DNA of 64,000 nucleotides from DATHAP01 sp963762865 (lineage in GTDB: Bacteria > Actinomycetota > Actinomycetes > JACCUZ01), in NCBI GenBank assembly GCA_963762865.1, contig CAVXNC010000011.1:124001-188000 (forward strand). The letters are read 5' to 3'. Shown one piece after another: positions 16,356-25,872 of the stretch. The position numbers and the translations under genes are program-made. Position 1 is the stretch's first letter. Every line of letters starts with the position of its first letter. A model generated the notes under the pieces. The model had not been told where the DNA came from, did not search any database, and worked only from the letters and a program-made list of their open reading frames with translations.

Positions 16356-17651
16356 ATGGATGCGGCGGCCGTTGCGCTGATCGCCCTCATGGTCTTCGGG
16401 TGGGGACTCTTCTCGGCTCGGTTCGCCCGTGCCGACCTCAGCGCGCCGATCGTGTTCGTCGCCGTCGGGCTGATCCTCTCCGAGGTGACCCACAGCATCG
16501 AGCCTGAGCTCTCGCACGAGGCGATCAAGATCATCGCCGAGGTCACCCTCGTCTGGGTCCTGTTCGCCGATGCGGCCAGGGTGCGACTGCCCGACCTGCG
16601 CGCCGACCTGGGCCTGTACACCCGCTTGCTCGCGGTTGGGCTGCCACTCACGATGGCCGCCGGGACACTGCTGGCACTGGTCCTGTTCGACGGCATGGGT
16701 GTCTGGATGGCGCTGCTCATCGGTGCCGCGCTGGCTCCCACCGACGCGGCACTCGGCGCCGCGGTCATGACCAACCCAGCCGTGCCGGAACGGGTCCGGC
16801 GAGTGCTGAACGTCGAGAGCGGGCTCAACGACGGGATCGCCACGCCGGTGGTGACGGTCGCTATCGCAGGTGCGGCGGCAGCGGCCGGTGTCCAGGGCAC
16901 ACCGAGCCTTGGCGGCGCGTTTGCCGACCTGGCCATCGGCCTGGCGGGTGGGGTGGTGGTTGGCGGCGTCGGTGGCCTGGCGATGCGGAGGGCGCGGCGG
17001 CGGGGATGGGCGACGGAGGACCTCGCCGGCCCCGGCGTGCTGGCGCTGGCGGTGGCCGCGTACGCCGGAACGCTCTGGCTGGGCGGCAACGGCTTCGTTG
17101 CCGCCTTCGTGGCTGGCCTTGCCTTCGGCAACTTCGCTGGCCGGGGTGGGGTCAAGGAGGTCTTCTACGTCGAGCAGACGGCCGGGCTGGTCTCGCTGGT
17201 GACCTGGCTGATCTTCGGCGCCGTCGCCGTCCCGATCGTCCTCGAGCACACCGACTGGCAGGTCATCGGCTACGCAATCCTGAGTCTGACCGTTGTCCGG
17301 ATGCTGCCGGTGGCGCTCGCCTTGACCGGCTCGGGGCTGTCGCCGCCGACCGTCTCCTTCATCGGCTGGTTCGGGCCACGAGGACTGGCCTCGATCATCT
17401 TCGCGGTGATAGCCCTCGAGGACCTCCATGCCGAGGCCGACCAGGCTGTGGCAGTCATCGGGATGACCGTGCTGCTCAGCGTGCTGGCGCACGGCTTGAG
17501 CGCGAAGCCGCTCGCGACCCGGTACGGGGCGACCGTCGCCGACCTCATCCAGCCGACCGGAGCGGGCCTGACCCAGCCTGCAGTCCGCGGCCTGCTGCGG
17601 CGCCATCCGCACCCGGCTTCCACGTCGTCCTCCGATGGAGCCGTGCGGTGA
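16356..17651 (+). CDS. Na+/H+ antiporter, CPA1/NhaP type
   Basis: 431 residues with about 12 membrane helices. Typical marks are 'AALAPTDAALGAAVM' and the ion-binding 'NVESGLNDGIATP', whose Asn-Asp pair matches the CPA1 active site, followed by 'FGPRGLASIIFAVIAL'. It exchanges H+ for Na+ or K+ across the membrane. There is no cytoplasmic C-terminal regulatory domain; the tail after the last helix is about 40 residues. GGAGGG precedes the ATG at 16356. A CPA2-type antiporter is encoded at 30981. Confidence 0.87.
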   Translation: MDAAAVALIALMVFGWGLFSARFARADLSAPIVFVAVGLILSEVTHSIEPELSHEAIKIIAEVTLVWVLFADAARVRLPDLRADLGLYTRLLAVGLPLTMAAGTLLALVLFDGMGVWMALLIGAALAPTDAALGAAVMTNPAVPERVRRVLNVESGLNDGIATPVVTVAIAGAAAAAGVQGTPSLGGAFADLAIGLAGGVVVGGVGGLAMRRARRRGWATEDLAGPGVLALAVAAYAGTLWLGGNGFVAAFVAGLAFGNFAGRGGVKEVFYVEQTAGLVSLVTWLIFGAVAVPIVLEHTDWQVIGYAILSLTVVRMLPVALALTGSGLSPPTVSFIGWFGPRGLASIIFAVIALEDLHAEADQAVAVIGMTVLLSVLAHGLSAKPLATRYGATVADLIQPTGAGLTQPAVRGLLRRHPHPASTSSSDGAVR

Positions 17652-17704
17652 GCGGCCAGTCGAGGGCTGCTCAGCGGTGGCTAGGGCTGCGGGTCATCCT
17701 GCTC

Positions 17705-17738
17705 GGGTGATGACCCTCCGGGTCACCGGACATACCTT
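17705..17738 (+). promoter_or_regulatory. GGGTGA-type promoter box with palindrome
   Basis: GGGTGA (17705-17710), 20 nt, then CATACCTT (17731-17738), about 57 nt before the arylsulfatase ATG. Between them TGACCC-TCC-GGGTCA (17711-17725) is a perfect inverted repeat. Confidence 0.4.
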
Positions 17739-17794
17739 GACGGCGCTGTGGAGCTCGCTGAACCGGCGGGACACACCCCGATCCGAGGAACGTC

Positions 17795-20161
17795 ATGAGT
17801 CCCGATGCCGCCTCGCGCGCCATGCTGCCAATCCCGGACCGTCCGTCCCGTGGGCTGACGACGTACGACGCGAAGGACCCGGACACGGCGTACCCGCCGA
17901 TCGAGCCGCTGCTGCCGCCCACCGGAGCGCCGAATGTGCTGATCGTGCTTCTCGACGACGTCGGGTTCGGTGCCTCGAGCGCGTTCGGAGGGCCGTGCCG
18001 TACGCCGACGGCGGACCGGCTGGCTGCCGGCGGCCTGCGGTACAACCGGTTCCACACGACAGCGCTCTGCGCGCCGACCAGGCAGGCGCTGCTCACCGGG
18101 CGCAACCACCACTCGGTGGGGATGGGAAGCATCACCGAGACCGCGACGTCGGCCCCCGGCAACAGCTCGCTGCGGCCGAACACGAAGGCACCCCTGGCCA
18201 TGAGCCTCAAGCTGAACGGCTACTCGACGGCGCAGTTCGGCAAGTGCCACGAGGTCCCGGTGTGGCAGACCTCGCCGATGGGCCCGTTCGACGCCTGGCC
18301 GTCCGGCGGTGGTGGCTTCGAGACCTTCTACGGCTTCATCGGCGGGGAGAACAACCAGTACGACCCGGCCTTGTACGACGGCACGACACCGGTCGAGCCG
18401 CCCGCGACCGCGGAAGAGGGCTACCACCTCACTGAGGACCTGGCCGACCGGGCGGTGAACTGGGTGCGGCAGCAGAAGGCCCTGATGCCGGACAAGCCGT
18501 TCTTCATGTACTTCGCGCCTGGCGCGACGCACGCTCCCCACCACGTGCCGAAGGAGTGGGCGGACCGGTACTCGGGCCAGTTCGACGACGGGTGGGACGC
18601 CCAGCGGGAGCGGACCTTCGCCCGGCAGAAGGAGCTCGGGGTCATCCCCGCCGACGCCGAGCTGACCGCGCGGCACGCGGAGATCACCGCGTGGGACGAC
18701 ATGCCTGACGAGCTCAAGCCGGTTCTGGCGCGCCAGATGGAGGTCTACGCCGGGTTCCTCGAGCACACCGACCATCACGTCGGCCGGCTCATCGATGCCA
18801 TCGACCACCTCGGCGTGCTCGAGGACACGATCGTCTACTACATCATCGGGGACAACGGCGCCTCGGCCGAGGGCACCATGAACGGCGCCTTCAACGAGAT
18901 GGCGAACTTCAACGGGATGGCCGCGCTGGAGACCCCTGAGTTCCTGCTGGGCAAGATGGACGCGCTCGGCTCGCCCGAGTCGTACAACCACTACTCGGTC
19001 GGCTGGGCATGGGCGATGTGCACGCCGTTCCAGTGGACCAAGCAGGTCGCATCGCACTGGGGCGGCACCCGCAACGGGACCATCGTGCACTGGCCGAACG
19101 GCATCGACGAGTCCGGCGGGCTCCGGACGCAGTTCACCCACGTGATCGACGTGGCACCGACCATCCTGGAGGCGGCCGGCCTGCCCGAACCGACGATGGT
19201 CAACGGCGTGCAGCAGTCGCCCATGGAGGGCACCAGCATGCTCTACACCTTCAACGGTGCGGAGACGCCGGAGCGCCACGACCTGCAGTACTTCGAGATG
19301 TTCGGCAACCGCGGCATCTACCACCGGGGCTGGAGCGCGGTCACCAAGCACAAGACCCCATGGATCATGGTCGGGGGCACCCTGCCGGCGTTCGACGACG
19401 ACCTGTGGGAGCTCTACGACGGCTCACGCGACTACAGCCAGGCACGTGACCTCGCCGGTGACCAGCCGGAGAAGCTGGCCACGCTGCAACGGCTGTGGCT
19501 GATCGAGGCGACCAAGTACGACGTGCTCCCGCTGGACGACCGCACCGGCGAGCGCTTGAACGCGGAGATGGCAGGCCGCCCGAGCCTCATCCGCGGTGAC
19601 TCGCAGCTGTTCTTCGCCGGCATGGGACGCCTGTCGGAGAACAGCGTGGTGAGCATCAAGAACAGGTCGTTCTCGGTGACCGCCGAGATCGACGTCCCTG
19701 ACCGCGGTGCCGACGGCGTGATCATCGCCCAGGGTGGCCGGTTCGGCGGCTGGGCCGTGTACGCGAAGGACGGCAAGGCCAAGTTCGTCTACAACGTGCT
19801 GGGCATCCAGGAGTTCGCGACTGAGGCCGACTCACCGATCCCGGCCGGCACCCACCAGGTCCGGATGGAGTTCGCCTACGACGGCGGCGGGCTGGCCAAG
19901 GGTGGCGACGTCACCCTCTACTACGACGGAACGCCGGCCGGCACGGGTCGGGTCGGCGCGACCCAGCCGATGGTGTTCTCCGCCGACGAGACCACCGATA
20001 TCGGCTACGAGTCCGGCACCACGGTTACCTCGGACTACACCGCCCGCGGCAGCCGGTTCACCGGCACCATCAACTGGGTCCAGATCGACCTCGGCAAGGA
20101 CGACCACGACCACTACATCGACCCGCAGGAACGCCTCCGCATCGCCATGGCCAGGCAGTAG
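17795..20161 (+). CDS. Arylsulfatase (type I, formylglycine-dependent)
   Basis: 788 residues of the alkaline-phosphatase superfamily. The metal site starts with 'VLLDDVGFG'. The sulfatase signature CxPxR is 'CAPTR' at 92-96, followed by 'LLTGRN'; Cys92 would be converted to formylglycine by a separate enzyme. The catalytic core ends near residue 570, and the C-terminal part resembles the beta-sandwich seen in large bacterial arylsulfatases. No signal peptide is visible, so a cytoplasmic location is implied. It hydrolyses sulfate esters; the natural substrate is unknown. Confidence 0.9.
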   Translation: MSPDAASRAMLPIPDRPSRGLTTYDAKDPDTAYPPIEPLLPPTGAPNVLIVLLDDVGFGASSAFGGPCRTPTADRLAAGGLRYNRFHTTALCAPTRQALLTGRNHHSVGMGSITETATSAPGNSSLRPNTKAPLAMSLKLNGYSTAQFGKCHEVPVWQTSPMGPFDAWPSGGGGFETFYGFIGGENNQYDPALYDGTTPVEPPATAEEGYHLTEDLADRAVNWVRQQKALMPDKPFFMYFAPGATHAPHHVPKEWADRYSGQFDDGWDAQRERTFARQKELGVIPADAELTARHAEITAWDDMPDELKPVLARQMEVYAGFLEHTDHHVGRLIDAIDHLGVLEDTIVYYIIGDNGASAEGTMNGAFNEMANFNGMAALETPEFLLGKMDALGSPESYNHYSVGWAWAMCTPFQWTKQVASHWGGTRNGTIVHWPNGIDESGGLRTQFTHVIDVAPTILEAAGLPEPTMVNGVQQSPMEGTSMLYTFNGAETPERHDLQYFEMFGNRGIYHRGWSAVTKHKTPWIMVGGTLPAFDDDLWELYDGSRDYSQARDLAGDQPEKLATLQRLWLIEATKYDVLPLDDRTGERLNAEMAGRPSLIRGDSQLFFAGMGRLSENSVVSIKNRSFSVTAEIDVPDRGADGVIIAQGGRFGGWAVYAKDGKAKFVYNVLGIQEFATEADSPIPAGTHQVRMEFAYDGGGLAKGGDVTLYYDGTPAGTGRVGATQPMVFSADETTDIGYESGTTVTSDYTARGSRFTGTINWVQIDLGKDDHDHYIDPQERLRIAMARQ

Positions 20162-20196
20162 GAAGCGAGTTCACGGTGGAGTCGGATCGAGCACGC

Positions 20197-20274
20197 TAGG
20201 CGTCAGTCGCGCACTAGGGACGCCTAAGCGCTGTGCATCCGTGCGCCGCAAACTGCAGGTCAGAAGCGCTGTGC
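20197..20274 (+). repeat. Inverted repeat and direct repeat after the arylsulfatase gene
   Basis: TAGGCGTC (20197-20204) pairs exactly with GACGCCTA (20219-20226) across a 14-nt loop, and further pairs are possible past a bulge. An 11-bp direct repeat AAGCGCTGTGC occurs at 20226-20236 and 20264-20274. The hairpin may terminate arylsulfatase transcription; the direct repeat is unexplained. Confidence 0.4.
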
Positions 20275-20328
20275 GGTGAAATACCTTGGACTGAGAAGTG
20301 GGTGCGGCTCCCACGACTCGTCCGGTTC

Positions 20329-20362
20329 GGGTGAGGTCGTGCCTGCGCCTCCCCGGCACGGT
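20329..20362 (+). promoter_or_regulatory. GGGTGA-type promoter box
   Basis: GGGTGA (20329-20334), 22 nt, then CACGGT (20357-20362), 32 nt before the ATG at 20395. The element and spacing equal those at 3384-3417. Confidence 0.35.
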
Positions 20363-20394
20363 ACGAGTCGGAGCCGAGCCGAGGAGGGCCGTCG

Positions 20395-22038
20395 ATGGCG
20401 GAACCCGGCACAAGTGCGCACGGCCAGCCGACGGAGGGCGCTGCCGAGGCTTCGACCGCCCCGGCACGCGCCGGCCTGGTCCTTCTCTCGCTGATCCTGG
20501 TCGCGGCGGTGGCCAACTTGAACCTGGCCGTGGCCAACGTGGCGCTGCCCGAGATCGGCCAGGCCTTCGACTCCTCGCAGACGACGCTGAACCTCGTCGC
20601 CGTCGGCTATTCCCTCGGCCTGGCGGCATCGGTTCTCTACCTGGGCGCGGTCGGCGACCGATACGGACGCAAGCTCCTGCTGCTGGCGGGCGTGGTCCTC
20701 TCCGTCCCGGCCTGCCTGCTCGCTGCCTACGCGCCCAGCGACGCGTTCCTGGTCGCGGCCCGGGTGCTCGGGGGGCTCTCGGCGGGCATGGCCTACCCGA
20801 CCACCCTCGCGCTGATCACCGCCTTGTGGTCCGGCCCGGGCCGGACCAGATCGATCGCGCTGTGGTCGGCGCTGGGCGGCGGCATCTCCGCGCTCGGCCC
20901 GGTGGTCGCAGGTGGGATGCTCGAGCACTTCTGGTGGGGGTCGGTCTTCCTGGTCACCCTGCCGCTGGCGGTGGTGGCTCTGGTACTGGCCGTGATGTTC
21001 GTGCCGGCTCATGTGAACGAGGCGACCGACCCGGTGGACAACCTCGGCGGCATCCTCTCGGTAGTCCTGGTCGCCTGCCTGATCCTGTCCATCAACTTCG
21101 CGCCGGTGCCCGGCAAGACGAGCCTGGTGCTCGGCCTGGCCGTGGTCGCGCTCGCGGCAGCTGCGGCCTTCGTCATCCGGCAGCGTCGGGCGCGCAACCC
21201 GCTGTACGACCTGCACGTCGCCGGCCGACGGACGTTCTGGGTCGCTGCCTGCGCCGGGATCATCGTGTTCGGGTCGCTCATGGGGGCCATGTTCGTGGGA
21301 CAGCAGTTCCTGCAGAACGTGCTGGGCTACTCGACGCTCGACGCCGGCCTGGCCATCCTTCCCGCTGTCGCCGGCATGGTCGTGGTCGCGCCTCGGTCGG
21401 CCAAGCTCATCGAGGCCCGCGGGTCCCGCCTCACCCTGCTCACCGGGTACGTCTTCTGCGTGCTCGGCTTCACGACGATGCTGCTGCTGTGGGAGGACGG
21501 CAGCGACTACTGGCAGGTCGGCCTCGGCTACCTGTTCGTCGGCATCGGTGTCGGGTTCGCCGGCACGCCTGCGTCCCACTCGCTGACCGGGTCGGTGCCG
21601 GTCACCCGCGCGGGGATGGCGTCGGGGACCGCCGACCTGCAGCGTGACCTCGGCGGCGCGATCATGCAGTCGATCTTCGGGGCGCTGCTCACGGCCGGTT
21701 ACGCGTCCGCCGTCTCGGCGGCCATCGCCGCCTCGCCGGACCAGGACAAGATCACCGACGGCGTGCAGTCCGAGCTGACCAAGTCCTTCGCCAGCGCGAC
21801 CGCGACGGCGGATCAGTACCCGCAGTACTCGGCGCAGATCACCTCCGCCGCGCGGGAGGCGTTCCTGCAGGGCGACGACTGGGCGTACACCGCGGGGCTG
21901 GTCGCGATCCTCCTCGGCGCGATCCTGGTCTTCCTCTGCTTCCCGACGAAGGACGAGGAAGAGGCGCTGCTAGCGAGCTACCAGGCGGAGGACCGCGCGG
22001 CCGCCGTCAGCGACCCGGTGCCGCCGTCGCCTCCGTGA
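20395..22038 (+). CDS. MFS transporter, DHA2 (EmrB/QacA) family
   Basis: 547 residues, about 14 membrane helices. The motif A-like segment 'LGAVGDRYGRKLLLLAG' and 'VANVALPEIGQAF' are typical of 14-TM drug:H+ antiporters. These export toxic compounds with proton influx; the substrate is unknown. GAGGAGG stands before the ATG. The 3' end overlaps the cydB coding region on the opposite strand by 32 bp, so transcripts of the two genes must be antisense at their ends. Confidence 0.88.
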   Translation: MAEPGTSAHGQPTEGAAEASTAPARAGLVLLSLILVAAVANLNLAVANVALPEIGQAFDSSQTTLNLVAVGYSLGLAASVLYLGAVGDRYGRKLLLLAGVVLSVPACLLAAYAPSDAFLVAARVLGGLSAGMAYPTTLALITALWSGPGRTRSIALWSALGGGISALGPVVAGGMLEHFWWGSVFLVTLPLAVVALVLAVMFVPAHVNEATDPVDNLGGILSVVLVACLILSINFAPVPGKTSLVLGLAVVALAAAAAFVIRQRRARNPLYDLHVAGRRTFWVAACAGIIVFGSLMGAMFVGQQFLQNVLGYSTLDAGLAILPAVAGMVVVAPRSAKLIEARGSRLTLLTGYVFCVLGFTTMLLLWEDGSDYWQVGLGYLFVGIGVGFAGTPASHSLTGSVPVTRAGMASGTADLQRDLGGAIMQSIFGALLTAGYASAVSAAIAASPDQDKITDGVQSELTKSFASATATADQYPQYSAQITSAAREAFLQGDDWAYTAGLVAILLGAILVFLCFPTKDEEEALLASYQAEDRAAAVSDPVPPSPP

Positions 22039-23056
22039 GGTCCTCGTCGTGGTCGGCAGCGAGCCGGTCGGTCAGGTCCAGCCGGTAGAGCAGCGCGAGC
22101 GCGGGCCCGATCAGCGCGACGGCGACGATCGTCACGGCCACCAGCCAGCGCATCGTGTTGGGGTCGCCTGCGGCCTCGTCGATGGTCAGCGTGGTGGGCA
22201 GCGCGTACGGGCGCTGGGCCATGCCCCACGCGAGCACGAGTGACGCGAGCGCGCCGACGGCCGTCAGCCGAGTGCCCCGGAGCCGGCCACGGCGGAGCAG
22301 GGCCGACGTCGCCAGCACGAGGAGGCCGGCGGCGATCGCGAACCCGAGTCCCCAGCCCGAGGTGAGGCCGTCGTACAGGGGCTTCGCGTCCTCGCGCACG
22401 ACGAGGAGGCCACCCGCCATGACCAGGAGCAGCAAGCCCCCGGACACGACGGCGCGTGTCCGGAAGTACGCCTCCAGGTCGGGCGCCTTGAACCGGCGGG
22501 CGTCCGAGACCAGGAAGGCCGCCGCGATGAACGCTGCGGCCAGCAGGCCGAGGATGCCGAAGAGCACCGAGGTCGGGTTGAGCCATGAGGTCACCGGGTC
22601 CCCCTTGCTGTTGCCCGGCGGGATCCGCCCGGACGCGATGCCCCCGAGGGCGGCGGCCAGGAAGAACGGCGTCAGCACCGACGCGAGGCCGAAGACGATC
22701 CCGAGGTGACGGCGCCGTGCGACACGATGGGTCGGCTTGCGGATCGCGAACGCGGCGCCACGCGAGACGATGCCGAGTGCGACCAGCGTGAGCGCGATCC
22801 AGGCCGTCGACATCACCGCCTCGAAGACCGGGGGAAAGCCCGTCCAGGTGACCACGAGGATGAACACCAGCCAGACGTTGTTCGCCTCCCACACCGGAGC
22901 CATCGCGTAGTCGACCAGTGACCGTGGGCGCGCACCGCGGTCACTGTCCCCCGCGAGCAGGTCCCAGATCCCGGCCCCGAAGTCGGCACCGCCGCCACAC
23001 GTGTACGCGGCGATGAGCAGCAGCAGGACAACCGCGACCAGGTCGGTGGCGGTCAT
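22007..23056 (-). CDS. cydB: Cytochrome bd oxidase subunit II
   Basis: 349 residues with eight to nine helices. The start 'CGGGADFGAGIWDLLAG' and 'VWEANNVWLVFILV' are hallmark CydB sequences. It forms the integral oxidase with CydA, reducing O2 to water with quinol at high oxygen affinity. The ATG overlaps the cydA stop (ATGA) and AGGAGG precedes it, so it is the last gene of a four-gene overlapping operon. No cydCD heme/thiol exporter genes follow, unlike in many actinobacteria. Confidence 0.92.
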   Translation of the reverse strand: MTATDLVAVVLLLLIAAYTCGGGADFGAGIWDLLAGDSDRGARPRSLVDYAMAPVWEANNVWLVFILVVTWTGFPPVFEAVMSTAWIALTLVALGIVSRGAAFAIRKPTHRVARRRHLGIVFGLASVLTPFFLAAALGGIASGRIPPGNSKGDPVTSWLNPTSVLFGILGLLAAAFIAAAFLVSDARRFKAPDLEAYFRTRAVVSGGLLLLVMAGGLLVVREDAKPLYDGLTSGWGLGFAIAAGLLVLATSALLRRGRLRGTRLTAVGALASLVLAWGMAQRPYALPTTLTIDEAAGDPNTMRWLVAVTIVAVALIGPALALLYRLDLTDRLAADHDEDLTEATAAPGR

Positions 23057-24498
23057 GACTCGACCTCCTGGTGCTCGGGACGGCTCGCCTGGGCGGGCAC
23101 GGCCGGGTCGGGGCCGCTCGCCCGCGCCAGCTCGGCGTCCTCGTGCCGCCAGCGGATCTTCAGGCGCAGCAGCACGCCGAGGAACGCCCAGACGACCAGG
23201 CTGTAGATCACCACGACGACCGCGAAGGACGTCCAGATCGGTCCGGCGCCGATGTCCGTGACCGCCTCGGCCACCTTCATCTCGTTGTAGACGACCCACG
23301 GCTGCCGACCGACCTCCGCGGTGATCCAGCCGGCCTCGAGGCCGACCACGGACACCACCCCCGCCACCGCGGCGCAGCGGTAGAACCACCGGGACCGTGG
23401 CATGTCTCGTCGGCGCACCCAGGCGAGGCCGTACCAGAACGCGAGCCCGAGCAGCACCGTCCCGACCCCGACCATCGTGTCGAAGGCGAAGTGCGTGATG
23501 TTCGCCTCACGGATGCTGGGTCGGTCCGCTGCCGGTACCTCCGTCAGCCCCTTGACCACGGTGTCCCTGCTGAAGCCCGCGAGAAAGGAGTCCAGGCCGG
23601 GGATCCGGATCCCGCCGTCGATGGACCCGTCCGGCTGGAGCCGGCCGAAGAGGTACTCCGGCTGGTCCGATCCGGTCTCCCACACGATCTCCATCGCCGC
23701 GAACTTGACCGGCTGCTCCTGGAAGACCTGGCGCGCCAGGGCGTCGCCAATCATGAACTGGAGCGGGGTCACGATGGCTGCCACGGTGAACGGCACGAGG
23801 AAGCCCAGCCGGTGGTAGCGGTCTCGGCGCCCACGGAGCCAGCCGACGGCGTACACGCTGGCCACGAGGTAGCCGGCCACCATGTAGGCCGCGGCGATCA
23901 TGTGCAGGTACTGCGGCGCGAGGATCGGGGTGAAGAGCACCTCGGTGATGTCGACGTTGGTCGGGTTGCCGGCCGAGTCGAGCACGAATCCCTGTGGGGT
24001 GTTCATCCACGCGTTGACGGACAGGATCGAGAACGCACCGACCAGGGCCACGAGCGGGATGGGCAGCCCGACGAGGAAGTGGGCGCGCGGGCTCATCCGC
24101 TTCCAGCCGTAGATGTAGATCGCGACCAGGATGGCCTCGAGGAAGAAGGCCCAGCCCTCGATCCCGAAGGCGATGCCGAACACGTCACCCCACTTGCCCA
24201 TCAGACCTGGCCAGAGCAGTCCGAACTCCAGGCTCAGCACGGTGCCCGTGACCGCCCCCACCGCGAACTGGATCGCCATCACCGTGGACCAGCGCCGGGC
24301 CAGCTGCATCGCGACCGGGTCGCCGCGACGCAGACCGAGGTAGTTCATGACCAGCGTGATGAACGGCAGCGCCACGCCGAACGGGACCAGGATCACGTGC
24401 ACCATCAGGGTGAACGCCATCTGCTCCCGTGCCGGCAAGAGCTGGGAGGGCCCTTCGGCGAGTGCTGCACCGTCGGCGAGCACCGACCCGATGATCAT
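23053..24498 (-). CDS. cydA: Cytochrome bd oxidase subunit I
   Basis: 481 residues, nine helices. Heme ligands can be placed: a His in 'MVHVILVPFGVALPF' (b595 side), a His in 'YLHMIAAAYMVAGY', and the Met downstream of 'GRQPW' ('VYNEMKVAEAV'). The quinol-side segment 'VKFAAMEIVWETG' is present. The Q-loop is of the short type. CydA carries all three hemes of the bd oxidase. Its ATG overlaps the stop of the NDH-2 gene (ATGA), so electrons from NADH could pass via menaquinone to this oxidase from one transcript. Confidence 0.93.
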   Translation of the reverse strand: MIIGSVLADGAALAEGPSQLLPAREQMAFTLMVHVILVPFGVALPFITLVMNYLGLRRGDPVAMQLARRWSTVMAIQFAVGAVTGTVLSLEFGLLWPGLMGKWGDVFGIAFGIEGWAFFLEAILVAIYIYGWKRMSPRAHFLVGLPIPLVALVGAFSILSVNAWMNTPQGFVLDSAGNPTNVDITEVLFTPILAPQYLHMIAAAYMVAGYLVASVYAVGWLRGRRDRYHRLGFLVPFTVAAIVTPLQFMIGDALARQVFQEQPVKFAAMEIVWETGSDQPEYLFGRLQPDGSIDGGIRIPGLDSFLAGFSRDTVVKGLTEVPAADRPSIREANITHFAFDTMVGVGTVLLGLAFWYGLAWVRRRDMPRSRWFYRCAAVAGVVSVVGLEAGWITAEVGRQPWVVYNEMKVAEAVTDIGAGPIWTSFAVVVVIYSLVVWAFLGVLLRLKIRWRHEDAELARASGPDPAVPAQASRPEHQEVES

Positions 24499-25872
24499 GG
24501 CCGGGCTCCCTCAGGACGTTGGTCGGGCTCCGGCTGCGGCTGGTAGACGTCCTGGCCGGGGACGCTCTGCATCATCGTGAACGCACGCTCGCGGCGGGAC
24601 TCCCGGCTGAACGCGATGGCCCAGGTCAACACGGCCGAGATCCGGTTCCGGAAGGTGGTGAGGAACGCGAGGTGGATCCCCAGCCAGGCCAGCCAGCCGA
24701 TGAACCCGCTGGCGTGGAAGCGCTTGACCGACACGACGGCGCGCCCTCGGGAGATGTACGCGGCCGAGCCGAGGTCGTGGTAGCGGAACGGCTTCTGCGG
24801 CTCCGTGGCGCTGCTCGACCTGGTGCTTGATCCGCTGGGCCGCGTAGAACCCGGTCTGCATCGCCACCTCGGCCACGCCCGGCAGGTGCTCGAGGCTCAT
24901 CAGGTCGCCGACGACGGAGATCTCCGGGTGCCCGGGGATCGTGAGGTCCGGCTGCACCACGATGCGGCCGGCCCGGTCCTGCTGCGCCCCGGTCTGCTTG
25001 GCGAGCTGCTCCGCGAGCGGCGGCGCCGCGATCCCTGCCGTCCAGAGCACCGTCCCGGCCTCGTGCCGGACGACCGTGCCGTCCGGACCCTTGGCGTCGA
25101 GGCCGTGACGGTCGATGGAGGTGACGATCGAGCTCATGTGCAGCTCGACGCCCATCCCGGTCAGCGCCTTGGCGGCGCGGGCAGAGAGCTTGGGGCCGAA
25201 CGGGGCCAACGGCATCGTGCCGCCGTCGAAGAGCAGCACCCTCGCCTCGGCCGGGTCGATGTGGCGGAACTGGTCCCGCAGCGTGAGCGTGGCGACCTCG
25301 TGGATCTGGCCGGCCAGCTCGACCCCGGTCGGACCGGCCCCGACCAGCGCGAACGTCAGCCAGCGGCGGCGCTCCCCCGGGTCGGTGGCCGTCTGGGCCA
25401 TCTCGAAAGCACCGAAGACGCGACGACGGATCGTGAGGGCGTCGGCCAGCGTCTTCATTCCCGGCGCGAACTGCTGGAACTCGTCGTGACCGAAGTAGGA
25501 CTGCTGCACGCCGGCAGCGACGATCAGGTCGTCGTACGGGATCTCCATCGTCGTGCCTGCGGGGCGGCAGAGCGAGGACCCGGCGCTCCTCGAGGTCGAA
25601 GTCGACGACCTCGCCGAGCACGCACTCGACGTTCTCGTAGCGGCGGAGGACGCCGCGCAGCGGCACCGCGATCTGGCCTTCGGACAGCACGCCGGTGGCG
25701 CACTGGTAGAGCAGCGGCTGGAACAGGTGGTGCGTCGCGCGGTCGACGACGGTGACCTCGACCGGGCTGTGCCGGAAGGCACGCGCCGCGAAGAGTCCGG
25801 CGAAGCCGCCGCCGACGATCAGCTACCCGGCGGGGGGTGATGTGGTCGTCGAGCCGGTCCTTCGAAGCTCAT
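24495..25872 (-). pseudogene. ndh: NADH dehydrogenase (NDH-2), reading frame broken at about four points
   Basis: The protein can be read across three frames: 'LIVGGGFAGLFAARAF' (FAD-binding), 'VTVVDRATHHLFQPLLYQ', 'MEIPYDDLIVAAGVQQSYFG', the second Rossmann motif 'LVGAGPTGVELAGQI', 'VVGDLMSLEHLPGVAEVAMQ', then 'HDLGSAAYISRGRAVVS' and a normal C-terminus 'FIGWLAWLGIHLAFLTTFRN'. Frame changes lie near 25830-25870 (probably two), 25560 and 24810. Each can be repaired by removing one G or C. Every domain and no obvious stop substitution remains, so sequence error is possible. NDH-2 oxidises NADH and reduces quinone without proton pumping. The ATG at 25872 overlaps the preceding gene's stop. Confidence 0.78.
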
